The notes beneath the pieces are model-generated. The model was given only the letters and a program-made list of their open reading frames with translations. It did no database searches and was not told where the DNA came from. A stretch of DNA of 24,714 nt from a virus, in IMG/VR virus record IMGVR_UViG_3300025671_000497, positions 1 to 24,714 of that record; one strand, 5' to 3'. The stretch's first letter is position 1, and every line of letters begins with the position of its first letter. The position numbers and the translations under genes are program-made. This document shows positions 15,357 through 21,044 of this stretch, in pieces.

Positions 15357-15489
15357 AGGTAAACAAATCACCCCGGCGCCCGACTGGGATGCTATCTTCA
15401 AGCGGAGGCCTGATCTCAACCCACCTGGTTACGACGAGACCTGCGCCTTAATCAAATCACTCAAGGAGAACGACCATGATGTCCCGTGA
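15349..15489 (+). CDS. 46-residue protein, unknown function
   Basis: The ATG at 15349 lies 8 bases inside the previous gene. The product has a proline-rich middle (RRPDLNPPGYDE) and a C-terminal helix (TCALIKSLKEN). An AAGGAGA near its end serves the next gene, which overlaps it by 14 bases. No family recognised. Confidence 0.5.
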   Translation: MNEGKQITPAPDWDAIFKRRPDLNPPGYDETCALIKSLKENDHDVP

Positions 15490-15733
15490 CAAAATGCTCA
15501 GAGCCCAAGAGTACATGAAGGCCTGGATTGCCTGCTGTGGCAGATTCGATCTTGAGGATGTCTGCGATCGAGCCGGCGTCCTAAGGGAACTAGTCTTCGT
15601 TCGCCAGGCGCTCCTGGAGCAGCTTGACGATCCGGGCATGTTCGAGCTAGAGTACGACATGTACAGCGAAGCACGCTCCAAAGAAGCCTGCAGCGACTGG
15701 CTGAGGGAGTTGACAGAACGCTACTTCAGCTGA
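15476..15733 (+). CDS. 85-residue helical protein, unknown function
   Basis: An AAGGAGA ribosome-binding site precedes ATGATG, so residue 1 or 2 may be the true start. The product is almost entirely helical and acidic, with segments QEYMKAWIACCGRF, DVCDRAGVLRELVFVRQAL and KEACSDWLRELTERYF. The RELVFVRQALLEQL part has a leucine repeat. Its last codons hold the -35 of the next promoter. Unrecognised. Confidence 0.6.
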   Translation: MMSRDKMLRAQEYMKAWIACCGRFDLEDVCDRAGVLRELVFVRQALLEQLDDPGMFELEYDMYSEARSKEACSDWLRELTERYFS

Positions 15734-15739
15734 TACAAT
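15710..15739 (+). promoter_or_regulatory. Strong sigma-70-type promoter, extended -10
   Basis: TTGACA (15710-15715) and TACAAT (15734-15739) are 18 bases apart. The upstream gene's TGA stop (15731-15733) supplies the TGn extension of the -10. Predicted transcription begins about 22 bases before the ATG at 15768, with an AAAGGAGGAAA ribosome-binding site between. Confidence 0.75.
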
Positions 15740-15767
15740 CAACACCACACAAAGGAGGAAACCCCTA

Positions 15768-16208
15768 ATGCGTTCCAATCGTCCCCTCACTGCTTTCGCC
15801 GTCTGGAAGCTTGAGCAGTTTGTACAGTCCGAGTTCTTCCGTCCTGGCCACCGAGGCAATACCAGCGTCAATGTCATAACGGAAGACAATCTCCAGATTC
15901 TCCGCTTCTCGTTGCACGGTACTCCAATTGCCGAACTGGCATTTGAAAAAGGCAACTTTGTCGAAGCCGACATTTTTGACGGGGGATTCTACGATAAGGC
16001 CGGCCGCCCCAGCCGCACCACCAGGGAGCGCCTTAATGGCCTCCTTGACGCGATGGGTGGCCTCAACCTTATCCCTGAAGGCGTCCGCGTCTTCTTTGAC
16101 GACGAGAAGTGCTTCATCGGCCGCGAGTCCGCTCGACAGCCTTTCGGTGAAGGATTTCCCCCTGTCGCTATTAGCAACAATGTCAATCAAGTGGAGTTCC
16201 TAAAATGA
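15768..16208 (+). CDS. 146-residue conserved-looking protein, unknown function
   Basis: It has its own strong promoter and a near-perfect ribosome-binding site. The N-terminal half is beta-rich (NLQILRFSLHGTPIAELAFEKG), followed by a highly patterned segment (about residues 65-110: IFDGGFYDKAGRPSRTTRER, then LNGLLDAMG and IPEGVRVFFD). The dense small and charged residues there look like a conserved functional site, but I cannot name it. The C-terminus overlaps the next ATG by 4 bases. Probably abundant, given its expression signals. Confidence 0.65.
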   Translation: MRSNRPLTAFAVWKLEQFVQSEFFRPGHRGNTSVNVITEDNLQILRFSLHGTPIAELAFEKGNFVEADIFDGGFYDKAGRPSRTTRERLNGLLDAMGGLNLIPEGVRVFFDDEKCFIGRESARQPFGEGFPPVAISNNVNQVEFLK

Positions 16209-16486
16209 ACCCGATGTTTGCCCAGCGCTCTAACGACCAAGCACTGCTGTACAGGCTAGCCGAGGTCAGTAAACCTAGCTCATACGACAAGATTCACCTG
16301 GCGGCGCTCATGATGCGCTACAGAGAGGCCGGAGAGTTTCATGATCACGTCAACCTGGTCGTCAAGTCGTGGAACCTCACACCTCGCCAACTGTTCGTCC
16401 AAACCAGAGAAATCTGGGCAAACGGCTTTCATCCAGACTCGATGTCAGAATCAGGCAGCTCATGGGACGCAAGCTCTGGCGAGTAA
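16205..16486 (+). CDS. 93-residue helical protein, cyanophage-like
   Basis: The start overlaps the previous stop (ATGA). The body is helical: SYDKIHLAALMMRYREAGEF (near 27-46), then HVNLVVKSWNLTPRQLFVQT and REIWANGF, with a serine-rich tail. A motif of this form ('LAALMIRYR... W.LT...L...TR.IWA.GF') is one I recall in small cyanophage proteins, so it is probably conserved. Function unknown. It overlaps the next gene by 25 bases. Confidence 0.6.
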   Translation: MNPMFAQRSNDQALLYRLAEVSKPSSYDKIHLAALMMRYREAGEFHDHVNLVVKSWNLTPRQLFVQTREIWANGFHPDSMSESGSSWDASSGE

Positions 16487-16698
16487 TTGCCAAAGCCCTT
16501 GGGGAGAAGGCTTCACCCCATAACAGAGAGGCCGACGCGGTAGCAGCCATTCGGCTGTCTATCCTGTTGGCCTATATGACCACAAACATCTTCATCTGTG
16601 CCGGAGTAATTCGGCACTGGAACTCAAATGAACGAACTCCCAGTCGGACACAGCTTCAAGAAGACTCGAGGAGGGCTTGTGTCTGTCCTCGACCCTGA
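16462..16698 (+). CDS. Small membrane protein, cyanophage-like
   Basis: A 78-residue product from ATG 16462, within the end of the previous gene. A basic amphipathic start is followed by HNREADAVAAIRLSILLAYM and the transmembrane stretch TTNIFICAGVIRHW (about 22-53 in total). The 'READxVAxIR...TNxFIxAGVIRHWN' pattern is one I associate with small cyanophage membrane proteins. One membrane helix is predicted. It overlaps the following gene by 71 bases, so its C-terminal tail is either dispensable or the two genes share sequence. A holin-like role is only a guess. Confidence 0.5.
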   Translation: MGRKLWRVIAKALGEKASPHNREADAVAAIRLSILLAYMTTNIFICAGVIRHWNSNERTPSRTQLQEDSRRACVCPRP

Positions 16699-16819
16699 GG
16701 GCAAACCGCTTCTCTATTCATTAAACGAGGAGCAGGCACTCAAAGCGTTACGCTGCCTGCCTCAGTTTGGAGGCGTTATCACCACCGAAAAAACCAAGGA
16801 GGACTATGTTGAGCTTTGA
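16628..16819 (+). CDS. 63-residue protein, unknown function
   Basis: The first half contains beta-hairpin-like segments (GGLVSVLDPEGKPLLYSL) and the second half a short helix (NEEQALKALRCLP). It begins within the preceding membrane protein gene in another frame and ends 14 bases into the next gene. An AAGGAGG ribosome-binding site near its end serves that gene. Unrecognised. Confidence 0.55.
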   Translation: MNELPVGHSFKKTRGGLVSVLDPEGKPLLYSLNEEQALKALRCLPQFGGVITTEKTKEDYVEL

Positions 16820-17084
16820 CTTCGACAAGGAAAGCGTTTTCGAGACTAACATCGAAGAGATGTCTACCGAGTTCCTAGAGCAGGCCACTGACGAGTTCGT
16901 AGTCAAGTTTCTGGTCTCTTTCTTTGGAGAGGAAGGACTTAAGAAGCTTTCAGAAGACGACCAGGCTCGTTTTGCAACCGTACTGATTTGCGATCGGTTC
17001 ATCAAGATGATGTACGAACGGTCTGTTCGGTTCACCGAACGTCAGAACAAAGTCGACTGGCTTAACAGCTTAATCGACCGGTGA
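16806..17084 (+). CDS. 92-residue acidic helical protein
   Basis: The AAGGAGG site before ATG 16806 decides the start. The product is acidic and helical (EEMSTEFLEQATDEFVVKFL; then GEEGLKKLSEDDQARFATVL; ends DWLNSLIDR). Heptad-like spacing of hydrophobics suggests a helical bundle or dimer. It is the last gene before a terminator. Unrecognised. Confidence 0.6.
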   Translation: MLSFDFDKESVFETNIEEMSTEFLEQATDEFVVKFLVSFFGEEGLKKLSEDDQARFATVLICDRFIKMMYERSVRFTERQNKVDWLNSLIDR

Positions 17085-17107
17085 ACCGAACAAAAAGGTG
17101 TGGCAAA

Positions 17108-17139
17108 CCCCAGTTCCTGCAAGGGATTTGGGGATTTTT
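17108..17139 (+). terminator. Hairpin terminator
   Basis: CCCCA (17108-17112) pairs with TGGGG (17129-17133), enclosing an inner CCT/AGG stem, followed by five T residues. It lies 24 bases after the preceding stop. The interrupted stem makes it weaker than the others. Confidence 0.6.
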
Positions 17140-17147
17140 ACTGGCAA

Positions 17148-17153
17148 TATAAT
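17148..17153 (+). promoter_or_regulatory. TATAAT box before the 60-residue coiled-coil gene
   Basis: A perfect TATAAT lies just after a terminator and 26 bases before the ATG at 17180, the same spacing as other boxes. No clear -35 is present. Confidence 0.5.
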
Positions 17154-17179
17154 AACGATTAAGTTAACTCCTAATCATT

Positions 17180-17362
17180 ATGTTTGACTTATTTGATTCT
17201 CTTTCTCCTCGTGTTTATGTCGTCAGCGACTCTGAGTACAAGAAGTATAGAGAGCGCCAGAACGACGCCAAGATTGAGCGCCTAGAAGAAGAGCGCCGTT
17301 ATTACCAGAAGCGACTAGACAAGCTAGATGCCGAGATCGAGTCGCTACGGTCGGTAGACTGA
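17180..17362 (+). CDS. 60-residue coiled-coil protein
   Basis: After a short hydrophobic start (MFDLFDSLSPRVYVV), residues 22-58 form one continuous charged heptad helix (RQNDAKIERLEEERRYYQKR then LDKLDAEIESL), a clear coiled coil. It may be a dimer or a scaffold peptide. No ribosome-binding site is obvious. It begins a short transcription unit shared with the DUF4278-like gene. Confidence 0.55.
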   Translation: MFDLFDSLSPRVYVVSDSEYKKYRERQNDAKIERLEEERRYYQKRLDKLDAEIESLRSVD

Positions 17363-17424
17363 GGCATACGTTCGGTAGCAACCGCTACTGCAGCACGCCT
17401 CGGATTATGGAACGGGAGTCCGAG
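17344..17424 (+). promoter_or_regulatory. Structured leader with mutually exclusive hairpins
   Basis: Hairpin A has outer stem GAGGC/GCCTC (17361-17365 with 17397-17401) and inner stem GTAGC-AACC-GCTAC (17375-17388). Hairpin B is CTCGGA/TCCGAG (17399-17404 with 17419-17424). The two share bases 17399-17401 and cannot form fully together. A GCTAC at 17344 offers another partner for GTAGC. The leader ends at a GAGGA ribosome-binding site before ATG 17443. It could be a translational switch, but may be chance. Confidence 0.35.
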
Positions 17425-17442
17425 CATTGTTGAGGACGATCC

Positions 17443-17619
17443 ATGAACCACCTGTCTCTGATCAAGAAGGGCATCGAAAAGCGTGCCCGTCTGTCTCAGG
17501 CCCAGTTTCTGATGGCCAAGGCCTATCGCGGTGTTGATTACGTCGACGCCGTGCATGACCGCCCCGAGAAGGAAGGTCCCACGGACCTCTCCTATCGCGG
17601 GATCCATTACCAGGTCTGA
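17443..17619 (+). CDS. DUF4278-like protein
   Basis: A 58-residue protein with two copies of the 'YRGxxY' motif: AYRGVDY near residue 28 and LSYRGIHYQV at the C-terminus. That pattern defines the DUF4278 family, small proteins of unknown function common in cyanobacteria. The N-terminus is a basic helix (SLIKKGIEKRARLSQAQF). The ATG at 17443 follows a GAGGA site and a structured leader. It is the last gene before the terminator at 17637. The family link supports a cyanobacterial host. Confidence 0.55.
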   Translation: MNHLSLIKKGIEKRARLSQAQFLMAKAYRGVDYVDAVHDRPEKEGPTDLSYRGIHYQV

Positions 17620-17636
17620 CTATTGAGCAATGTAAC

Positions 17637-17666
17637 AAGGCCTTGACTTCGGTCAGGGCCTTTTTT
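17637..17666 (+). terminator. Strong rho-independent terminator, TTCG loop
   Basis: An 11-bp stem AAGGCCTTGAC / GTCAGGGCCTT around a TTCG tetraloop runs into a T tract ending at 17666. It is the strongest terminator in the window. Confidence 0.9.
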
Positions 17667-17678
17667 ATTGGGCACTCA

Positions 17679-17707
17679 CCGACATCTGCATGATCTGTCG
17701 GTATATT
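17679..17707 (+). promoter_or_regulatory. Promoter for the HNH gene
   Basis: CCGACA (17679-17684) and TATATT (17702-17707) are 17 bases apart. The 13 bases TATATTGGGTGGG are identical to those of the promoter at 14763, so the two may be coregulated. Transcription would begin about 20 bases before ATG 17735. Confidence 0.6.
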
Positions 17708-17734
17708 GGGTGGGAACACCTCGAGGTCAAGCAA

Positions 17735-18334
17735 ATGTCCTGCCTGGAATGCGGCGCCCCGCTCGGCAAGCGCCAGAAGAAGTTCTGCTGTTGCAGGTGT
17801 ATGAACACTTTCAATGGCCGCGCCATGGTCGAGAAGCGCAAGGTCTCCAACCCTGACAGGTTCCGTGTGTGCTCTGAGTGCGGTGAAAACAAGGCGATCC
17901 GTATGTTTTCACTGATCAACAAGACCAACGCCTCTGAGGGGCACAGAGAGGTCTGTAAGCGCTGTTCTGCCGCGCTGAGGTATCGCCAGAGAACGGAGCG
18001 CCTCTGGCAGGAGGATGCTGTCGGCATAATGCTGATGAACTCCAAGCAAAGAGCGAAGAGCAAAGGCCTGGAGAACACGCTGACAAGAGAGGACATTGTT
18101 ATCCCAGAATTCTGCCCTGTGCTCGGGATCAGACTGCACGTGGAGGACAGGGCGGCAAAGTACGCAGCCCCCTCCATCGATCGCATCGACAACAGCAAGG
18201 GCTACACCCCAGACAACATCGTGGTGGTTTCTGTTCGCGCCAACATCCTGAAGCGAGACGCCACCCTGACCGAGCTTCGCGCTCTTGTTAAGTTCTACGA
18301 CACACTGGTCGACGAGCACCCTGGATTGTTATGA
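17735..18334 (+). CDS. HNH-type endonuclease with two zinc ribbons
   Basis: A 199-residue protein. Residues 3-22 (CLEC ... CCCRC) and about 46-79 (CSEC ... CKRC) are two four-cysteine zinc-binding modules. The C-terminal nuclease part shows FCPVLGIRL, then PSIDRIDNSKGY and IVVVSVRANILKRDATL (about 127-180), the phage HNH-variant pattern 'PSxDRIDxxKGYxxxNxxxxSxxAN'. Such enzymes nick DNA and are often mobile homing genes. Standing alone with its own promoter and terminator it fits a homing cassette, though many phages keep an HNH for packaging. I chose ATG 17735 because it lies downstream of the promoter; an earlier ATG at 17690 does not. Confidence 0.75.
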   Translation: MSCLECGAPLGKRQKKFCCCRCMNTFNGRAMVEKRKVSNPDRFRVCSECGENKAIRMFSLINKTNASEGHREVCKRCSAALRYRQRTERLWQEDAVGIMLMNSKQRAKSKGLENTLTREDIVIPEFCPVLGIRLHVEDRAAKYAAPSIDRIDNSKGYTPDNIVVVSVRANILKRDATLTELRALVKFYDTLVDEHPGLL

Positions 18335-18335
18335 T
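18327..18335 (+). promoter_or_regulatory. Extended -10 over the HNH stop codon
   Basis: TGT-TATGAT contains the HNH stop TGA and lies 27 bases before the ATG at 18363. The hexamer matches TATAAT at five of six, and no strong -35 is seen. Confidence 0.45.
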
Positions 18336-18362
18336 GCAGGGGTACTCAAGAGAGGAACACCC

Positions 18363-18863
18363 ATGAACGTTTTCTTTGTAGACCACGACCCCACCGTCGC
18401 AGCCCGGTCACTTCCGGACAAGCATATTTGCAAGATGCCGATCGAAAGTGTACAAGTATTGGTGTCAGCCTTAAACCGCTGGGGTTTGCAGCCAAATGTC
18501 ATCACCAAGGCAGGCACCGTGCACAAGGGCGGCTATGCCAAACACCCCTGCACCATCTGGGCCGGTGACAACCGTGAGAACGCCTGGTGGCTCCTTCGCC
18601 ACGGCTTCGCCCTCTGCGCCGAGTACACCAAGCGCTACGGCAAGACCCATTTCGCTGAAGGCCAGCTGCGCACCATCCTGGACAGCAAGCTGATCGGCGA
18701 ACTGCCCCTGGGCCCGCAGACCCCTCCTGCACTGGCCATGCCTGACGAGTGCAAGGTGGCCGACCCCGTCGAGTCCTACCGCAACTGCATCCGCCTCAAG
18801 GTTGTTACGAAACCTGACAGTTTTGTATGGCGCAAAGGGACTCCCGCTCCCGAATGGCTATGA
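18363..18863 (+). CDS. Endonuclease V/pyrimidine-dimer glycosylase-like protein
   Basis: A 166-residue protein resembling the PF03013 family, to which T4 DenV belongs; that enzyme cuts DNA at UV-induced thymine dimers. Visible family features: MNVFFVDHDPTVAARSLPDK at the N-terminus, the helix with E28 (candidate counterpart of the catalytic glutamate), HPCTIW..DNRENAWWLLRH (about 60-80), and ALCAEYTKRYGKTH. T4 DenV uses an N-terminal threonine; here residue 2 is asparagine, so glycosylase chemistry may differ. A GAGAGGA ribosome-binding site fixes ATG 18363. UV repair suits a phage of sunlit cyanobacteria. Confidence 0.6.
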   Translation: MNVFFVDHDPTVAARSLPDKHICKMPIESVQVLVSALNRWGLQPNVITKAGTVHKGGYAKHPCTIWAGDNRENAWWLLRHGFALCAEYTKRYGKTHFAEGQLRTILDSKLIGELPLGPQTPPALAMPDECKVADPVESYRNCIRLKVVTKPDSFVWRKGTPAPEWL

Positions 18864-18864
18864 T
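18859..18864 (+). promoter_or_regulatory. TATGAT box over the repair-gene stop codon
   Basis: TATGAT contains the stop TGA (18861-18863) and lies 27 bases before the ATG at 18892. It follows the same layout as 8323 and 18330. Confidence 0.35.
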
Positions 18865-18891
18865 TGAGACATCCACCAAGGAGGACTAACC

Positions 18892-19074
18892 ATGTACGTT
18901 TCACGATTTGAGCTTCTCACCGCCGCAAGCCGGCTGCACGTCGCCAAGCACACACTCGTAACTGCCGAAGAGGAAGTTCTTCACCAAAAAGCACGTTACT
19001 TGAACCGTGTCCTGCTGGCCATCCTTGATGGCAATATTGCAGGGCTTGACGAAGCCGAGTCACCATTTGAGTGA
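18892..19074 (+). CDS. 60-residue helical protein, unknown function
   Basis: An AAGGAGG ribosome-binding site precedes the ATG. The product is one long amphipathic helix region (SRLHVAKHTLVTAEEEVLHQ, then KARYLNRVLLAIL) with an acidic tail. Unrecognised. It lies between two boxes resembling -10 elements and so may be transcribed alone. Confidence 0.6.
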   Translation: MYVSRFELLTAASRLHVAKHTLVTAEEEVLHQKARYLNRVLLAILDGNIAGLDEAESPFE

Positions 19075-19078
19075 TTTG

Positions 19079-19084
19079 TATACT
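19079..19084 (+). promoter_or_regulatory. TATACT box before the cupin gene
   Basis: TATACT is four bases past the preceding stop and 20 bases before ATG 19105, with a CAGGAGGAA ribosome-binding site between. No -35 at the proper distance. Confidence 0.4.
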
Positions 19085-19104
19085 GACAACACACAGGAGG
19101 AATC

Positions 19105-19590
19105 ATGACCAAACCCGTCCTTCACGCCGCTCGCGTCTTTCGCGAAACACCTTCGGTCTACTTCGCAGACGCATGGATTCCTGGCCAAAATGGCCTAGAC
19201 GTTGTGACACACCATGGCCCAGCGGTTAGTCCGCCCACAATCGACGACGAGGCGCAGTTCTACGTGCACCGCCATCAAACCGACATGAATCGGGTTGTCT
19301 ATGGCAGTCGCGTGTTTGAGCTTGTCTATCCGGATCAATCTCATTGGCTGGTGTTGCTCGACGAAAGCTCTGGTGCGCTGGAAATCCCGCCAGGCACCTA
19401 TCATCGCTCCGTAAGCTGTGCCAGCGGCTCTGTGCTGCTTAATCAGGCCATCAGGGATCGCTTCTATGATGAGAACAATGAATTCCATCCCCGGCGACCT
19501 AGTCAAGACGAGGGTCTCATGTTAGGGTATCTCCAGCCGATGCAAATGGTCGGCGACTTCAGTAAAATCGTTGAAATTATCTATTCATGA
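19105..19590 (+). CDS. Cupin-fold protein
   Basis: A 161-residue protein. Residues 47-75 (FYVHRHQTDMNRVVYGSRVF) and 92-115 (ALEIPPGTYHRSVSCASG) form the two cupin-type blocks, with H54, H56 and H100 as likely metal or substrate ligands. The ending VLLNQAIRD..YD..NEF.P matches sugar-epimerase or isomerase-like cupins that I recall in cyanophages. Role may be sugar modification or small-molecule sensing; no substrate can be assigned. A strong CAGGAGGAA site fixes the start. It overlaps the next gene by 4 bases. Confidence 0.55.
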   Translation: MTKPVLHAARVFRETPSVYFADAWIPGQNGLDVVTHHGPAVSPPTIDDEAQFYVHRHQTDMNRVVYGSRVFELVYPDQSHWLVLLDESSGALEIPPGTYHRSVSCASGSVLLNQAIRDRFYDENNEFHPRRPSQDEGLMLGYLQPMQMVGDFSKIVEIIYS

Positions 19591-19823
19591 ACGACGTTAT
19601 CAAAGGCCTGAATGACTTCAATATTGATGCCTTCCGCCGGGCGGCTCATCAGTACGTGGTAGTTTGGCCCAGGGGTGGCATCGCCATCTTGGACTCCAGC
19701 GAAGCCCGCGAACTCCTCAAGGAAGTCCGTGTCGGCATCAAATGGGAGAACAGGACCTTGGACCAGATCCAAGAAGAGTTTTTCCGCCTTCATAAAGACC
19801 AGCTCATCCCAACCATCTACTGA
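19587..19823 (+). CDS. 78-residue protein, unknown function
   Basis: It begins with an ATGA overlap and ends as TGATG with the next gene. It has a helical start (IKGLNDFNIDAFRRAAHQYV), a central strand (VVWPRGGIAIL), and a helical end (ENRTLDQIQEEFFRLHKD). No motif identifies it. Confidence 0.6.
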   Translation: MNDVIKGLNDFNIDAFRRAAHQYVVVWPRGGIAILDSSEARELLKEVRVGIKWENRTLDQIQEEFFRLHKDQLIPTIY

Positions 19824-19990
19824 TGAAAAGCCTCGACTACCACGTCTACTGCCATCACGAAACCGGCGTGACCCTTTTCGGGTCCTTTGAGACGCTGAAC
19901 GAAGCCAAGTCCTATTGTAACGATTGGCGACACAAGGACCCTGATCACGTCTACGACATTACTGGTCCTCAAGGTTTGGTGCTACACTGA
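19823..19990 (+). CDS. 55-residue protein, unknown function
   Basis: The start shares the A of the previous TGA stop (TGATG). The product is beta-alpha-beta-like: LDYHVYCHHETGVTLFG, then the helix TLNEAKSYCNDWRH, then VYDITGPQGLVLH. It ends within the next promoter-like box. Short phage proteins of this layout are common; no function assigned. Confidence 0.55.
   Translation: MKSLDYHVYCHHETGVTLFGSFETLNEAKSYCNDWRHKDPDHVYDITGPQGLVLH
19980..19988 (+). promoter_or_regulatory. Extended -10 over a stop codon
   Basis: TGC-TACACT abuts the TGA stop (19988-19990) and lies 26 bases before ATG 20015. An AAAAGGAGGAA ribosome-binding site lies between. No clear -35. Confidence 0.4.
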
Positions 19991-20014
19991 TCATGTTCAA
20001 AAGGAGGAACCCCA

Positions 20015-20281
20015 ATGCTCAACCACGAGACCATCCGCGAAACCATCACCAACGCTGGCAGCAAGCTCGTTTCCGTCCGCTTCACTAAGGCCGATGGCTC
20101 CGAGCGCCAGCTGACCTTCAACCCGCTCGACTTCGCCGACATCAAAGGTACTGGCCATGCCGCCAAGGATCCGAACATCTTTCGTATCCGCGACATCAAG
20201 CTCGGCCAGTGGCGTTCTTTTGACGCTCGCCGCGTACACTCAATCAAGGTTGGTGGCAAGTTGATCAAGGAGGACTCTTGA
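20015..20281 (+). CDS. SH3-like beta-barrel protein
   Basis: An 88-residue protein with the layout of small phage SH3-fold proteins: KLVSVRFTKADGSERQLTF (17-35), NIFRIRDIKLGQWRSFDARR (54-73) and HSIKVGGK. The pattern 'VRFTKxDGxER...VxDxxxxxWRSFxxxxVxSIK' is one I recall widely in phages, role unknown. A strong ribosome-binding site and a -10-like box suggest high expression. The next gene starts at TTG overlapping its stop. Confidence 0.6.
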   Translation: MLNHETIRETITNAGSKLVSVRFTKADGSERQLTFNPLDFADIKGTGHAAKDPNIFRIRDIKLGQWRSFDARRVHSIKVGGKLIKEDS

Positions 20282-20532
20282 AACATCATTTAAACCTTGG
20301 CCTTTGTGTCAAGGGAGCCGCCAGGGCTCGCAGGCTGTCTGTTGTTACCAATGTTGCCAGCTATCTGCTGTTCCTGTATGGAGAGCTTCCAGTGGCCGCT
20401 TTGACTAAGATCATTGCCGAATTCCTACGCCTGCCCTACTTCTATTACACAGAAGCCTGGGATATGGTCTGGTTGGCAGCCTTCTTCATCATTGCGTCAT
20501 TCGTGTCGCTCCTCCTCTGGTTACCACATTGA
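20278..20532 (+). CDS. Two-helix membrane protein (TTG start)
   Basis: An AAGGAGG site at 20268-20274 precedes TTG 20278, which overlaps the previous stop as TTGA. The 84-residue product has a basic N-terminus (CVKGAARARR), a first hydrophobic segment (VASYLLFLYGELPVAALTKI), and a second at the C-terminus (MVWLAAFFIIASFVSLLLWL). It should be a two-pass inner-membrane protein. A holin role is possible but the lysis genes are elsewhere. Confidence 0.55.
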   Translation: MKHHLNLGLCVKGAARARRLSVVTNVASYLLFLYGELPVAALTKIIAEFLRLPYFYYTEAWDMVWLAAFFIIASFVSLLLWLPH

Positions 20533-20693
20533 CTCTTCAGAAGTACGCCTTTAAACACCGGGAAACCCTCAAAAAGTATGCAGTCGGTGCATACGATCGG
20601 GATGAAGCCATCGAAATGGTTGCTGAAATCTGTGGCGATTTCAATTTTGACGAAATCTTAATCGAGGAACTCCCGGAGCATCTTCAGAAATGA
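20529..20693 (+). CDS. 54-residue protein (probable TTG start)
   Basis: Reading from TTG 20529, overlapping the previous stop, gives a helical acidic product (FKHRETLKKYAVGAYDRDEA, then EMVAEICGDFNFDEIL). There is no ATG before residue 30. Support is the overlap pattern on both sides (ATGA at 20690) and the absence of another gene. Function unknown. Confidence 0.45.
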   Translation: MTLQKYAFKHRETLKKYAVGAYDRDEAIEMVAEICGDFNFDEILIEELPEHLQK

Positions 20694-20791
20694 TCCATGC
20701 TATTCTTCTCTACGGCTGCGGCACTGCTCTTGGCCTGCTGCTCGTCTTTCTCCCCTACATCTGGCAACGTATCCCCCGAGGTAAACACTGA
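20690..20791 (+). CDS. 33-residue single-pass membrane peptide
   Basis: From ATG 20690 (ATGA overlap) the product is a hydrophobic helix (AILLYGCGTALGLLLVFLPY) with a basic tail (WQRIPRGKH), a classic membrane microprotein. It ends at TGATG with the gene at 20791. A different frame over the same bases also starts with a hydrophobic segment. Confidence 0.45.
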   Translation: MIHAILLYGCGTALGLLLVFLPYIWQRIPRGKH

Positions 20792-21044
20792 TGGCTTATC
20801 GCGACCCCCACAACCCACATCCAGGCCGAGTACTGGTTCTGGCGGCTTTTCTTCTCTGGGGAGCAATGGTAGCAGTAGCGTGGCGCGGGGAGCCAAAAGC
20901 ACCCCTGAATCCTTCCCCAAAGGCCACCCTGAGCACATCTGCACCCGATTGCACATCGAACTTGAAGCACAAGCGTCTGAGGGTCTCCTAACGCCTTCTC
21001 ACGCCCGTTCCATTCTCCAACGCTGCAAATCTTTCTATGGCTGA
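20697..21044 (+). CDS. Possible lipoprotein-like 115-residue protein, overlapping two smaller frames
   Basis: This frame opens with MLFFSTAAALLLACCSS, a hydrophobic segment with a lipobox-like LLAC, then a proline- and serine-rich stretch (GLSRPPQPTSRPSTGSGG), then a more globular end with the helix HARSILQRC. The lack of N-terminal positive charge argues against a good signal peptide. It overlaps 20690-20791 and 20791-20991 in other frames and ends 8 bases inside the next gene, so at least its C-terminal part is likely translated. A shorter form from GTG 20880 (54 residues) is the main alternative. Confidence 0.35.
   Translation: MLFFSTAAALLLACCSSFSPTSGNVSPEVNTDGLSRPPQPTSRPSTGSGGFSSLGSNGSSSVARGAKSTPESFPKGHPEHICTRLHIELEAQASEGLLTPSHARSILQRCKSFYG
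20791..20991 (+). CDS. 66-residue single-pass membrane protein
   Basis: ATG 20791 shares a base with the previous TGA. Residues 13-31 (RVLVLAAFLLWGAMVAVAW) form one transmembrane helix with a basic tail beyond a proline- and serine-rich linker. It lies entirely inside the longer lipoprotein-like frame. Such embedded frames occur in spanin pairs, but no coiled coil is present here. Confidence 0.4.
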   Translation: MAYRDPHNPHPGRVLVLAAFLLWGAMVAVAWRGEPKAPLNPSPKATLSTSAPDCTSNLKHKRLRVS

